64,000 bases of DNA from Ifrita kowaldi (Eukaryota; Chordata; Aves; Passeriformes; Cinclosomatidae): the NCBI GenBank assembly GCA_013398055.1, contig VZRS01010744.1, positions 243,139 to 307,138 of the forward strand, given 5' to 3'. The translations under genes and the position numbers were made by a program. The notes under the pieces were generated by a model. It did no database searches and was not told where the DNA came from. It saw nothing but the letters and a program-made list of their open reading frames with translations. Positions within the stretch are counted from its first letter, which is position 1. Each line of letters opens with the position of its first letter. Positions 49,624 to 63,225 of the stretch are shown here, piece after piece.

Positions 49624-52600
49624 AAATAATTGACTTTGTATATCTATCAGAAATTCAATGATGAGATTTCAATAAAATATATTGCTCCTGAAAATGACAT
49701 AAAATTAGTAGGAATTAAAATGAATCAAGTGTATAAAATTATCATTTACACATATGAAGGAAAAATTCCTCCCCAGTGATTTAGGTTATCATCTTTAATT
49801 TATGTGTGTCATTAATTAAGTCAACTACTGCAAAGTTACTGATAAGTCCATACTGGGTTGTATGCATTTTTGCTGCTCCCTCTCACGGCTTGAATTTCAC
49901 TCCTCAAAAGCTTAGTCTCACAGGAATTCCATCAATTCACATAAATTATTCCATAGGATGAACTGACTGAACAGTAAGACTGAGTTGACAGCGTCAAGTA
50001 AGATGGAAAAAAAGCTATGTTGTTGTCTTAATATCACATTGTTATCATTAGCTGCTTGCATCAACAACTTTGGCGTTTCTCTGCTTTTAAGGGTATGGAG
50101 TTATTTGCTGAAAACATAAGCTTTTCATAGCTCTCAAAACTAGAATATTTTACATTAACTCTGTCCTACATAGGCCCTCTGTTCTACAGATTTTTCTATT
50201 TTATATATAAACTATTTATGTGTAGCAATTTATATGTATGTTTATACAGTACCAAAAGCAACAGAAGCCTGATCTGCAAGAGTACAGTCACTGGGTGTTA
50301 TGCCAGTCACGAAAACTTTGCTTTGGCTGAGGTCACACTAACAGAAGGGATGTTGTGGATGGATCCTACTTTGTGGGAGGATTTCCTATTGGATATGTGA
50401 AAGAGTGCCAGCAACGGCTTTTGATCTCTCAAAACATATCAGGATACTGTATGGCTGCTTTTACCTCATGTGTTCATGCCAAACTGGACTCTTCTGGCAC
50501 ATTGATCACACCTCATCTCAGAGACAGATGAAGAAAGGTGAGGGATTTTCTCAGTGCTCTGCCATCCTCACTCTGTGGGTGAAAGTGGTAAAGTATAAGC
50601 TGCCCTGGAATTTTATACTTTAATAGGAGGTTGAAAGAGTTGGAAAAAACAGCATTTAGAAAGTATGGGTTCAATAACAACCTTCACTCAGTACTCACAC
50701 TCACACTCGTTTGTGGTGTGGAATGAAAACAAGCTGAGATAAGGAAACCCCCACCAAGTTGTGTGGTGAGGTCATAGTATTTGAACTCGTATCTTACCCC
50801 CAGAAGAGATACCACAATATTTTTACAATTCAGTGAAATACACCCCATGAACTACAAAATTTAATGCAAAACATTTCAATTGGCTCTGCTTCTGAGGTGC
50901 ATTTATGGCGAGGAGCAATTTGGAATGTCAGTTTGTGCTAATACAGAGTATATAGTTTGAATTTGCCTGAATTTGAAATTAAAGACTGCCTTCTTGCCTC
51001 ACATTGTGTATGTGCTGACATCCCAAAGTTAGGACTCTGCATTTCGTAGAAAGAAAGTATTTTTCTACAGTTTTTTTTCTGTTGAATACTCAAGACATAG
51101 TTTAGTTATGCTGACCTTTTTGGGGTGCCTTGCATCTGTAGCAAGTTAGGAGAATAGCATATTTCACAGCCTCTGTGGTGATGAGACTAAAGTGGGAATT
51201 TAATGAACCCTCTTTACAGAGACATAAAGATTTTTTTACAAATATCAATGTTCATTTTTGTAATTATTGAAAGTGGGTTAGCAGTCAGTTTTGAAGCAAT
51301 ATCAACTCATAGTTCAGTAAGGTATTGTAGGCTATTTAGGTCTTACGATTTGGTAGTTAATTTTCTAAATGAAAAAGCCTAACAAAGGGATAAATATATT
51401 TTTTCTGAAAACTGGAGCATAAATATGTCTTTTAAATTAGAAAATGAAGGTGTTTAGTAACCAGTAATCCTCATAGACCAGCCATTAGTAAGATGGCAAC
51501 AGAGTTGTACTGTCTCCTGTCTTTGCTTGTCTTACCAAGAGAATTAAATTCAAGCTTTGCCTTATAATTTCAACTCAGACCCCCCTCTAGGCATCAATCC
51601 CTGGCCAGCTTTATCAACAATATCAAAACTGTGACAGTTTGAAGCTTGCATCTAAAAAACACACAGCAAGTAGAGTTTTTTTTAAACCATTGACTTTCAA
51701 AACAGCTCTGTCTCTTGCATACAATCTTGATAAAGGAACTTTCCAATGAGGAATTTGGTAGCTGGATGTTTGATAGCCACGTTGTCTTTTCGAAGGAAAA
51801 TTATGGTCATCTTCAGTTCGTATCAGAATGCAATCATCTGAAACAAAATATGTAAGTGAATACTGAAAGTTTATTCTTTAGGAATAGTGCAGTGCTCAGG
51901 AAGATCTCTGATGTGCTCCAAATATGTCATTCAAGACTGAGTTCACTAGTGGGCTCAAAAAGTAGACACAGTTGTCTGTGGAAATTAAAAGCTGCCACTG
52001 GCTGACTTAGTCTGATGATGTAATTGCTTTTTATCATCCTGCTAAACCACCTACATCCTTTAACATTATCTCTAGTGGACTCAATTAATTTAAGGGTTAG
52101 TAGGCAAAGTGAGAGACAGAACTTATTGCCATGAAATGACTATTTATGATGATTGTAACTGATCTGGAGCTTGTTAGACCCATGGCAAAGCCGTGGTAAA
52201 GTTCTTGAATTGACAGTTTTCCCCACATTTGAAAAGAATTTGTACGTGTATCAGTCTTGGCTTCCTGAAAATTTCTGACTGCCAGTGAACTGATTCGAAC
52301 AATGAAAAGTCAAATCATCATGCCTTCTTCCAACCACTCATTGCTCTCTTACAGACCACAAGAAGACCAAAGTTGTCAAATGAAGAATATTTGCCTGGTG
52401 ATTTACAACTTTACTGGATCCCTTTTTTCCTGTATGGAAATTTTCATAAGTGGTTTGGCAAACGCCTTTAAAATAACTGTGGTATTTGGCAGAAAAAAAG
52501 CTGCAGAACTTGGGCCTGCTGTTTCCATTTTAGTTCAACAGTGAGACTCCTCTCAGTGATATGAACCAAGTACAGAATTCATAGTCCAAAGACATAAGTT

Positions 52601-55012
52601 ATTAGAAACAAGTTGAGTAAAAAGGAGACATGTGGCTTAACCCACAGAAATTCATTAGACAATGGTTTTCGAATGCCTGTTCCAAACAATTTGTCAAATC
52701 AACTGTTCATTATAGTGCAGCCTAATACTGCCTGCGTACGTATATAAATTTACACATCAGTAGCTATAAAAGTGTTTATATTTATCACACAATTCTGCTC
52801 ATTAGAGATAGTGGAGCATGTGAACACACATGTTAGTAATTTATACCCACAAAAATCATTCAGTTGTTCACATTGCAGAGGCCTGTGTATTATTAGGGCA
52901 AATCCAAATATACACACTTACTTTATCACTTTTTGAAAGGGCAGACAAAGGTCACAAGTGACAACTTCCTGAGTTTTATTTTCTTTTAATTTCAGCATAT
53001 GTCACCAAAAAACATACTGAAACTCAAAGCTTTCAAATGAAAGGCTAATTTCACTGCTGTTTCTGACTCATTAATACTTAAAATTGCCTGTAAGAGGTGA
53101 AGTGACATTTTGTCATACAGGTGCAATCACTCGCTGCCCATATAGGTCTGACTCCTGAAGCACCCAGATTGGACTCCAGTGAGAATATTTACTGACCTGT
53201 GTCTCCCCAGCTGGACAGTGGTGGCACTGACTGCCGTGATCTGCTGGCCCCAGAGAATTCCCCAGGCACCCACGCTAACAGAGCGTTTTAGGAAGGTGTA
53301 TAGGTGGAACCATGAGTAAGAAATGAGTCAAGGTAGGCACTGGACCTGGAAACAGCATGAACAGGTTCATAATTGATGGTGACCTCTGCAACTAAAAACC
53401 AACTTCCAGGATCCTTGGGGAATTTCTCTGAGACACAGGGCCACCTCAGACTAGTGTGTTTCATTCACAAGAGCTAGTTCCATGCCTAGGAGCACAGACT
53501 CATGCTAGCAAATACACAGAACATCAGAAAAGTTCATCTTCAGAATTAATTCATTGCGAGTCCATCAGGTCCACTGAAAACATAAAGTGCTGCTCTACAG
53601 GGTGCATGGAAGACCTCATGTTGATTTCAGAATAGTAATTTCTAATATTGGGTTGGTAGCGATCCTTAGTGAGCTATAATTTTTGGTTTTGCATTATTAA
53701 TGTAATTGATTTAGCTATGTAAAAGCCATCTCTTGCCATATCTTATTGAGACAATTCGAAAGCACAATGAGCTGGGAGACAACTGGACATTTTTTTAAGG
53801 AGGGAAGTGATGCAAAAGCAATTTACATTTGTGAGTTCAGTGTCGCAAAATGACAAAAGTAAAGCTCTTTACTCAAGGAAACAAACAAAAAAATCTTACA
53901 GCTTGTCCCTGAGACAAGGTGGCAGAGGCACCATGGTATGGATCATCAGGGCATCATATTCAGGCAAACTGTCAGCATTGGTAGAGGTCCTGCAACCTTT
54001 CTTAGCAAGAGGTTGAAGAAAAGAATTTTGTACCATTTCCCGTTGTGCTGAACAAGAATTTGCCTGGAAGCCTTGCTTGACAGATTGGCCCCTATTCCCA
54101 CTATGATTTGTGCTACTGTGAAACACGAGTGTCTAATGCATGGGCCATAATGCAGTGACAGGCCAGCTTCAGTTCTTCTGAAAAATGATACAGAGATGAA
54201 AGGACAGGCTCTGCTCCACCTTTCATGCTTTTCATATTTGCATTTGGAGTGTACACAGGCAGGACCCCAGACAGAACTGACAGACAATTAAAAGGCCACT
54301 CAATACAAGCAAGTGTATCTGTGTGACACATGACCTCTGAGAGCACACAATATCATAGGGCATAAAACAAAGTCTTGCTATCAACCTGAAGTCAAAGGAG
54401 AATTATATTAAGCCCTGCCAAGAGGTTAACTTCTCTGCAGCAGGAGCTTTGTTCTGACTGTGTCTTTCTTATCAAAACTTTGGGATTCCTTTTTCCTGAA
54501 GGAACTTAATCTTTCAGATTTGGGTCAGGAGGTATAACAAGTAACACAAAGTAGTAAACACTATGAAATTCTAAGAGGCGAGTAGGACACGTTTTTTTGA
54601 ATTTAGTTAAAGGGAGTACTGTCTCATGTGAATTCTGAGAATGCAAGCATGGTGGATGCAATTTGTCCTTTGAAAAAGCTGCTTAGAAAAGTAGTAAAAT
54701 AAAGGATCCCTGTAGATTTGTATAAGTTCTAATTGAAAAAAAAAAGGCAACAATAGGGTATTTTAAGGGTACTATGTTGCATATGGATTTGACATAGAGA
54801 AACAGATTTTAGGAGCGTCCTCATTTCCACCTGCTCATCTTGCCTTGTACATTCTAGTGGAAACCCTACAGTATGTATTGTTATTTTTGAATGTGAAAAA
54901 TCTGAGATTTTAAAAAGTAATTGTTACAAAAAGAGGATGTTTATTTTGGCAAAATAAGAGTCTTTGAAAGAGTAAAATTATACAGTTCATTTCCACCAGA
55001 TGTTGAATATCC

Positions 55013-55047
55013 TATTTTTTTTTTATTTTTTTTTGATTGTTTTTTTG
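55013..55047. repeat. T-rich low-complexity tract
   Basis: Three T-runs of 7-10 bases interrupted by A and GATTG. Confidence 0.75.
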
Positions 55048-56142
55048 AGAATTGGGCTATGTAATGTGCAGGAATAAAGACAAATGCTATTTATTGTTGG
55101 CTTGCTAGAATATTTATGGTACATAACGGGTGTTGCAGAATAATGTTTGCAGTGTTCAATGCCAATGCATTCTGAAATATTTGCAGTATCATAGAACAGA
55201 TGGAAATTAAATTAGTATTTAAGCTCAAATCTATTTTCTTTGGTAGTATGTAGCAAGGATGGCTTTACGCAAACTTTCAAAACAAACTTTCTAGGTATTT
55301 AAGATGTGTAAATAGAAATATAGAAAATGCACTGGAGAGTGATTAAACACATGGTGAATATTCTGGTTTTGATTTTATTTGAACTGAGCTAGGAAACAAA
55401 ATGCTTGAAATGTTGTCCATACTTTTGTACTAAAGAGAAGAAAACCTCTTGTATATCTGTGTCCATTGTATTTAATTTGAGTGATCATTTTTTCTTCTTG
55501 AACATGTAATCCAAGCAGAAAACAGGATGCTTGAATAATTGGCATGCTTCTGATGTTTGATGGCTTCCATAATTCCCAGTTTGGATGCTTTAGAGCTACA
55601 TTCAATTGATATGAGGATGCGTTGCTACAAAACTGTGAAGGGATAATATTCCAGAGTTTCAGTTTATTTTGTTAATTTTTGTGGAATTTTTTGTTGTTCT
55701 CATTGTTCATTCATTTTATGGTTTCATTTGAATCTATGAAAAGCTTTGTTAAAAAAACAAATATGAAGAGAAAAGTCCCCAAAGAAATGGATTGGTATTT
55801 TAATACTCAAATATGAGAGCACAACAATGGAAAAAAAAAATGTGTTTTACAAATGCAACAGTTTTCAATTTGCAAAAATAGTTAAATAAATCAATGCTGA
55901 ATGGGAATTATTTCACACCTGTCAAAGATAATTTGCCACATTTGTCCTCTCCTCCTTTTCTGAGCATCTCCCATGTCCGTACTAGGTGCAGGTGGACAAT
56001 GTAAGTTAAACTGGGAAAGCAGCAAGCGAGAGAAAGACTGCAATGGAACAAGGACTATGTAATGTTAGGGGAGGGTTGGACCTGCAGATGTAACCAGAAG
56101 ACACGCGTGAACCTGAGATGAGTGCCCACTAAATTGGGTTTC

Positions 56143-56156
56143 ACTGCCATGGCGAC
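56143..56156. promoter_or_regulatory. Possible RFX X-box-like site
   Basis: ACTGCCATGGCGAC is close to the palindromic X-box (GTTGCCATGGCAAC) bound by RFX factors. It lies in a slightly CpG-containing patch (56100-56190). A single motif match is weak evidence of function. Confidence 0.25.
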
Positions 56157-58628
56157 TACAGGTTTGTCCCTTCCCTTCTCCCGGGAATGAGCATACCATA
56201 TTCTGTTGCCTTTTCTGAATTGGTGGTCATGGGAATCTGCTTCTAAAGTACCTGGAAAGTATCTGGCTTCAATGCTAAAATTGGGTGGGTTGTTTACAAT
56301 TCCTAGTTATTGTTGACAGTTATGTTGTGTTAATCATCATTCGGTAAAAATGTGACCTTTCCAGCACAAAAATGTGAGCCATGGGAAACTGCACCCAGAG
56401 ACTACCTTTAAAAGAAATGTTAACAAAGGAGCAGACAGTAATTCAGAGCATTTCTGGCATTTTTTTAAAGCATTTGGGATTGGCCTTTAGAAATCAAATT
56501 TACTAATCTAATTGTGATAATTCATGTTTCATTCTGTGTCTTCGATCTACCTTAATTTCAGAAAATAATGAAAGTTAGAGTGTTGTTTTTGAAGAATGGT
56601 AGAAAAAGGCAGCTATTAATGGCATTTTAAGGTTTGAAGGTTTGAAGGGGAAAGCAGGAACAAGCTTTAATATCAACAACTAACCTATTCTGAAACAAAG
56701 AGAAAACATCATGAGGAGGCCTATTGATTAAAAAAAGCAGGGACTGCTTGTTCCAGCAGCCTTACCTCTGTGAACCTGGGCTTCATGAAACTTACCTCTA
56801 TACTGGGATGAAATCATCACCTGGCAATTAGAAACCAATAGATATTATTTTTAATTTAACATTCACACAAGTACCATTTCACCATTTTTAGTGATATATC
56901 TTATGCTTGACCATGTTGACACTATGTTTCCCTAATTTGCTCTGAATGCTTCATTGTGAATGACAGAGGAATGCTCATTATAGTGGCAGCGACTTAAGAG
57001 GGGCAAGTCACTCTGTGCAGCAAGGAACCCTTTATGTAGAATTAATAAAGAAGATAACAAAAAAAGTGTTTGTAGTATTGTTAGCTTCCTTGCTCTACTG
57101 AGGAGTATAAGATGGTAGCTCATAGTACTGGCCCTTCATTGGCCTAGAGTATTTCAAAATTTATCTGAAAGGAAATCCACAGGGGATCATTAAGAGAGGC
57201 GAGCAAAACTAGGAGAAACATTAAGGCACTTTAAAGCTTCTATGGGAATTTTTACTTGGTGAAATTACTTACATACATCTACCAGGAAATTCCTTGGGGA
57301 ATTTTATCAACTTTTTTCCTCTTTTTCCCTTCAACTGAAATCAAGATCAATTCACAAAGCCTTCTAGTACTTGACACAGCAAACAAATGTGTTGACATGA
57401 TTAGCAGTGTTCAGAACACCAGTTCTCAGAAGCAAGAGAGACTACAGGCTGTAGCATTAGTCTGTCGAGCTATCAAGTCAGACCCTTTTTCTTACCTTTC
57501 TGAGACAGAGAGACTCTTAAATTGAATAATTGTCATTTTCCAGCTTTCAGTGAGGCCAGAAATCACTAAAGATCTCATTTAAACTTTCTGTTCTAGTTCT
57601 CAAGCAAATTTACAATAGAGGTCAGTCCTTTAGCAAGATTTCTGGAGGGAATTCTTCATCAAAACAGATGGGGTTTTTTTCCCAATGTAGTTTAAACTAT
57701 CTTCCATCAATTTTTCTTCTCATTTCACTCATCTTATTATGACCTTCATAGGATAAAAGAAAGTACAACCATGCCTTTTCTCTGAGTATTGTGCTTCTCA
57801 GTATATTATGTAGTTAATATTGATTATAAATCACAGCGAGCTCAATGAATGCCTTCCTACTCCTGTACCTTTCCATGACAGGCCTTCTCGTGCTTTTAAC
57901 CATGCTTGGAAATCCCACTATTTTTATATTTCTTATACAGAAAGATTGTGAGTTCGTTGCAGTTTTACAGATAGAACAAACCCATAAATATCCCAGACAA
58001 TCTATCAAAGCACAAGATTATGAAAAGTTATTTTCTTCTAACTAAAATGGGATCAACAAATGCATATTAGCCTAATTATCCTAACAATTGAGTTTAGCAT
58101 GTTAATAGGATCTGACAACTGTAATGGAAAGCAAAGACAGTGACACATGAGGGAGAGCAAAACAGTATATTGGAAGAAGCTTATGTGTTTTAAATAACTT
58201 TTCTGTACAAGTTTAGAGTTTATGAATGGGAACATCTGGAGGGTCTGGAGGCTGACAGTTTGAAAGAAGCATGGCTGTGGCAAAGGCAGGCATATTGTCA
58301 GCCCTTTCCTGTTGCCAAGAACTTAAATAAAATATCTCTCAGCATGAAGGAATGGAGGATATTTGACATATGTTAGTTGGGTTGGTTTTTTGTGCAGTAT
58401 TGCCAGAGACTACCAGACCAGGTGTGCAGTTCCACCCACAACCAAACAGTGATTATGGAGCACTAACCACTCCTTAAATGAAAATCTAAACTCTTCCTTG
58501 TTGCTGGGCTGAGACAAAGCTGAATCATACTTTCTGAACACAAAATTTTGATTTAACAAGATAATTTTCTGGTGCTATACCTATTCTGTTTTTCATTCAG
58601 TTTCTGCACTTCTGAAATGAGATCAAGC

Positions 58629-58654
58629 TCCCTCCCCCACCTTTTTTTTTTTTT
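58629..58654. repeat. Pyrimidine tract (C-run then T-run)
   Basis: CTCCCTCCCCCACC followed by about 13 T bases. Confidence 0.7.
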
Positions 58655-58866
58655 GTCTTTCCTGTGACGATGTATAGTGCAAAAGTTTCCCATTCTCATG
58701 CCATATTTTAACTAAAGAAACACTGTGCATCTGCATATAAAGACAAAATTATAATATATGTGGCACAACCACAGTAGTGTGTTTTTGTTTTTAAGTAAAA
58801 CAAATTGCAAATGGGCTCCTGAGGGTCAACAGTTGATATTTTCTTAAGAAAAAAAAAAAAGAAAAA

Positions 58867-58896
58867 AGAAATGTGAGTGTCTCAGCTCACATTTCT
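58867..58896. repeat. Perfect 11-bp inverted repeat (stem-loop)
   Basis: AGAAATGTGAG (58867-58877) pairs exactly with CTCACATTTCT (58886-58896) around an 8-base loop. It follows directly on an A-rich run (about 58847-58866). Confidence 0.65.
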
Positions 58897-59239
58897 GCAA
58901 TACAAGAAAACCTGCATAGTGCCTTAGGCTGTTAAAACTCTCCCCCCAAAACTTCTTCTGTCTGGTAGGAGGCACTGTTTCTTCTAACAGTGCCACAAGA
59001 CATTTTCATCACCCTACCCCAACTTCCCCCTCACTCAGACATGGTGCTGGATGGACTGGGCACATGAGACTGGTTTTCATTATGAGACCCAGAGAAAGCA
59101 TGGGTGGGGGTAATACAAGAGGTATCTGTGACAATCAGAGAGGAACACAGTTACAAAACAAGAGAATCAGGAGCAGCCTTAGGAATGAGGTTGCACATAG
59201 TAGTTTTCATCTGAAAACCTCAAAGCACTTTGCCAAGAC

Positions 59240-59256
59240 TAATTAATTAATTAATT
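59240..59256. repeat. (TTAA)n short tandem repeat
   Basis: TAATTAATTAATTAATT; four TTAA-type units. Confidence 0.8.
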
Positions 59257-60694
59257 GTCACAGCAGCCATGAGAGTTTACAAGATACCACAAATAAGTTT
59301 TACAGAGGAAGATCTGAGCTGGCTATTGGTGTTCTTAGGGCACCTCAGGCAGTAGCAAGTTTACACCAGCTCAGAACTGGAAGACTCCATCTAACAAGAA
59401 TTTGAATTGACCCTGTTAGACATGGGAAAGATCCAGCAAAACCACAGAGAAGTGATGCAGACGGTGAGTTTAGGTTAGGCAGGAAGATACTGTCAGAGAG
59501 GGCTGCAGGACTATATATCTTGCACAGATGAAAAAAGATGAGAACACTCTTTGCAGGGCAATGTGGCTTTCTTGTCAACCAAAATTGTGTTGAGAAAAGT
59601 GAGAGAGAACAGCAAGGGGCCCAGGTTGACTATGAGAAAGAGGAGAAAAGAGATGCTTGGAGACTTTCTTCTGTTTAGAGTCTACATCAAACAGCACTAC
59701 CTTTTCCCAATTAAAACAACATTTATTTCTTTGTGGGCTTTTCCTTAACTTGTATCAGCATGCCCAGAACAGCCTAACAGGATATACTTTATATTTGCCT
59801 CTCTCCAAAAGTTCATGAAATCAAAAGTTTAGAGCTATCAACCAAAAATATCAATTGAAAACGAAAGACTGACACACTTTCCTCTGAGGAGTGCCTACTC
59901 TTTCTCCATTTGCCTTACTCATGTAATGGAAACATAAATATAAAAATGAATGTATTGTCTTTATTTGCATATTGTGTGAGCCACACAGGCACAGTAAGTG
60001 CAACAATATAAGGAAATTGAGTAAATGAATCTACTTCAATGGGAGCAGTGTAGTGTTTTTAGTGTCATTGGGATTTTATTATTGTTTTATTTACTATGTA
60101 TGTGTAGGTTATCTGAAAATTATCACACCACTGATTTTCAATCTGTTAAATACTACCTGAAAGGAAACTTTTAAAATTCTTATAATGACAAAGGTCTTTT
60201 TCTTTCTATCTTTCTATATTCTTACTAGAATAAATCACAATCTTTAATTCTACTGTATTCCAAGCCCTTCATATTACGTACTATTTTCTGCCTCACTGAA
60301 AATATGTTCTTGTTAAGAATACTTTGGGAAATTATTAGGTTTCAATCTTAAATTTATATGAGAGACAAAATTGGTAAGAACAATTTCTCAAAATTGACTA
60401 GCTTAGACATGTCACATTAGTGTGTATCACGTGGCAATAAAGTGGAACTGAATATTGTTGGTAACAGCCTACAGCCTTTCTCATGACAACTACTGTGGAC
60501 TCAACTTTATAATGTATTTTAGATAAAGTAACAGACAAAAAGAATGAAAAAATATAGATGATAGTTTATTTTTTTTCACACTTCTGTCATCATTTATTAA
60601 GAATTCTGGATATAAGAAAGAATTGCATGCCAATTTTGTTTGAAATCCATGTAATTTGTTATGAAGATATATACGGTACATTCCCATAATATCT

Positions 60695-60708
60695 TATATA
60701 TATATATT
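60695..60708. repeat. (TA)n short microsatellite
   Basis: Seven alternating TA steps. Confidence 0.7.
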
Positions 60709-61249
60709 CAACCTTCAGCAATTATTCTGGAAGTTTAAGAAAGTATCAACTCATTAACTTGACCAAAACTGACTTCTCTGTTTATTCATTGTTCACTTGT
60801 GGTAGATGAAACAATATTTACTTTCTCTACGAGGAACATGAAGAATTTTTCGTTTGGTAACAAGCAGGAGGTAAAGTTCATATTATTTGTCTTTGTTCAG
60901 CAATGGTTGCATTTTTCAAATTAATTTCTATGTAGTGCCACAGAATGTGTTGTTATTTTTTTCCTAATTAAAACACAGCCAGTTCAGACTACGTCTACCA
61001 AATATAGATGTTGACAATGTGTCATTTTGTAAATATTCTTAGGAGCAAGGGAGGTGAAACATTCAATTAGTGGACTGGCTCCTCAGCTGTTACAAGGAAG
61101 AATAAATTTTTATTATTTCATATTCTTTCAAAGTCTGGCACAGTCATCTGAGTGGAAAAGGAGGAATACTTAAAATTCATTTTGGTATTCATTATAAGTT
61201 CAATTTTGAAAGGCCAGATCTTCATCATTTATTATGGTTCAGTGAGTCA

Positions 61250-61960
61250 GCAATATTGTGGACAAAGAATGTGTTGGCAGGTTTGATGGTATCAGAGAGG
61301 AGCCAGCAGGGCAGAATTGCCTCCTGAAAAACTCACAAGTAGAACACCTGACTCAGTCATTTTGGTGAGCGAAAAGTGGATTTCTTTATTGGGCATAACT
61401 GGCAAAGTTTGAGTAGGTAAGAGGGGTGGTTTTGGTGCCAGTCAAAGCTGGCTGCAGGTGACTCAGCAATGGATGGAAGCAACCTGTCAGACACCAAAAG
61501 TTTAACTTGTGTGAGGATCATGGGGCACGTCTGCTTAGACATATTTGGGTGAAAGCAGAGGCTGTTGCACACTGGAGATCCAGGAAGAGACACAGGAGGA
61601 AACACAAAAGGTAAAAGAGAGGAGGCAGATGAGGATGCATGTGAGGACACAGAAAGGAGATGTGGGTGGGAACATAGGAGGTCACACAAAAAGGATTTAA
61701 GAGCAATGGGAAGAGAAACATTCAGAGAAACAAACTGGAAGAGTCATCATGGGGACCAATCCTGGAGATGAACTCTTAGGATGAGGTGCTTTGTGACAGA
61801 GTTAGGGCCCTCTAAGGGAATGTGGAGGACCCATGCTGGGTCAGGGACTTCCCTGAGGGGACAGTAGCCTATGGAGGAGCCCAAGATGGGACCTCTTTGC
61901 CCACAACAATCTCCAGGCAGATGAAGGACTATAAGGGAAATACGGAAATTTTCTCCCCGT
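61250..61960 (-). mobile_element. Possible LTR or old retroviral remnant, minus strand
   Basis: This block is clearly richer in G and C than its flanks. On the minus strand it contains CCAATAAAGAAATCCACTTT (61377-61396) followed by TTCGCTCACC, which is the kind of polyadenylation-signal/U5 start seen in retroviral LTRs, preceded by a long pyrimidine-rich stretch. I could not find matching TG…CA ends with a target-site duplication, so the boundaries are only approximate. The 110-codon minus frame (61689-61357) and the 68-codon plus frame inside it are not recognised and are probably composition effects. Confidence 0.35.
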
Positions 61961-63225
61961 AGTAAAACATGAACTGACCTAATTTATCCTGAACTATAAT
62001 GATTTGGGAGTATTTTAAATAGTCTTTAAAAACCTTCTTTTGTGAAGGATGAGATTAGGGTGTGCTGTGTGATATGTTCCAGTCTTCCAAGATTAGAAAT
62101 AAACAATAATAAGAAATAATTCTAGTAAGTTTATAAATAGTCTACACTGTAGCAACATAAAGCATCTCTTTTCTTTCTCAGCGAAGATACCTAAGAGTGA
62201 CAATAAATATTACCTGTTCTGTGATAAAGTATATCCTCTCAGTGAAAAACTCAAGTGTTTGGGATTTTTTTAAAAGAAAAAACATTATTTGGCCGATGGA
62301 TTGTTTTTAGAATATTGAGTGGTTGACACCATTGAAAGAAAACCCTGGGAGTATACTTCAGGCGAAGACTTCGGTTTTGGTGAAGTTTTGCTGATTGCTG
62401 AAGTTTTTTCCTTTGTTTTAAAATGGTGAATGCTTCAATGCTCTTCAGTGTGCCAATATATTATTGTGCCAATAATAAAAAAGTGAGTCCTTTGGGGCTG
62501 GAAATATTTTCAAATATACAATAACATAGCTGTTCTTCTCTAAAAAGTGGCAGTTGAAAAAAAATTGAAAAAAAAAGTTGAAAATTGTGAAAGAAGTGGA
62601 AGAAGTTATGGATTTGTTTAACAAACCAAATTTTCATTTGACAAATATGCTTTTTTATGTTGTTAATTTTGTAAAATTTTTTTCTGGCCTGAGCAAACCA
62701 AGGAAAAATTCTCTCAATGTTTTATTTTAATGATCAGATTTTTGATAGCTGAATCAAGACGTCAAATTGCATTTACTATAGACACACTTTATTATTTTTT
62801 CTTCTTTAAGAAACTTGATTATCTAATGTTTCCATGTCAAAATTAAAGCAAAGGGAAATAACAGCCATGGGGCACTTGTTCTACTGTTATGCAGATGCTG
62901 TAATTAAGAATAATTTCTTGATGCTCATTTTTCTGAAGGGCTACTGCATATTTTGAGCATTATAGAAATCTAATCTTAGTCTCTGTCAATGTTCATATCC
63001 TAGGAACCATTCCTTTGAATGAAATTTATGTTTAACTTCTTTCCTAGATAGATGCCGTTAGCACCTCTTAACAGCTTTTTATCATCATTATGTGTGTACA
63101 ACTGATCTGAAATTTATAAAATAAGGATTAGCATATCTAAAAATGCACAGAGATATATTTAGCTGAACAGAGCTGACTGTAGTTTTGTATGATGCAAAGA
63201 AGGATACAGAACACCTGTCATTTAT
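61961..63225. other. Gene-free AT-rich sequence
   Basis: No gene is visible. GTGCCAATA is repeated 18 bases apart near 62450-62476, and A-rich GAAAA repeats lie at about 62555-62590. Confidence 0.5.

Larger units (their letters stand above)
48539..56142. other. Gene-free sequence
   Basis: I found no supported gene. (TTTTG)n-like repeats at 49591-49623 and a T-rich tract at 55013-55047 are listed separately. 53100-53480 is GC-richer and might hold an eroded repeat. Several overlapping minus-strand frames at 53896-54346 have no motif. CACTCACACTCACACTCG is a minor tandem repeat near 50690-50708. Confidence 0.5.
56163..61249. other. Gene-free sequence
   Basis: No gene is supported. The plus frame 57256-57525 (89 codons) ends with a less T-rich stretch, but I do not recognise it. 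GGTTTGAA is tandemly doubled near 56632-56650. Low-complexity tracts and a hairpin at 58867 are listed separately. Confidence 0.5.

Noticed and set aside
55188..55206. ATCATAGAACAGATGGAA resembling a CR1 terminus
   Set aside because: Only about ten bases match and the neighbouring sequence has no CR1 similarity.
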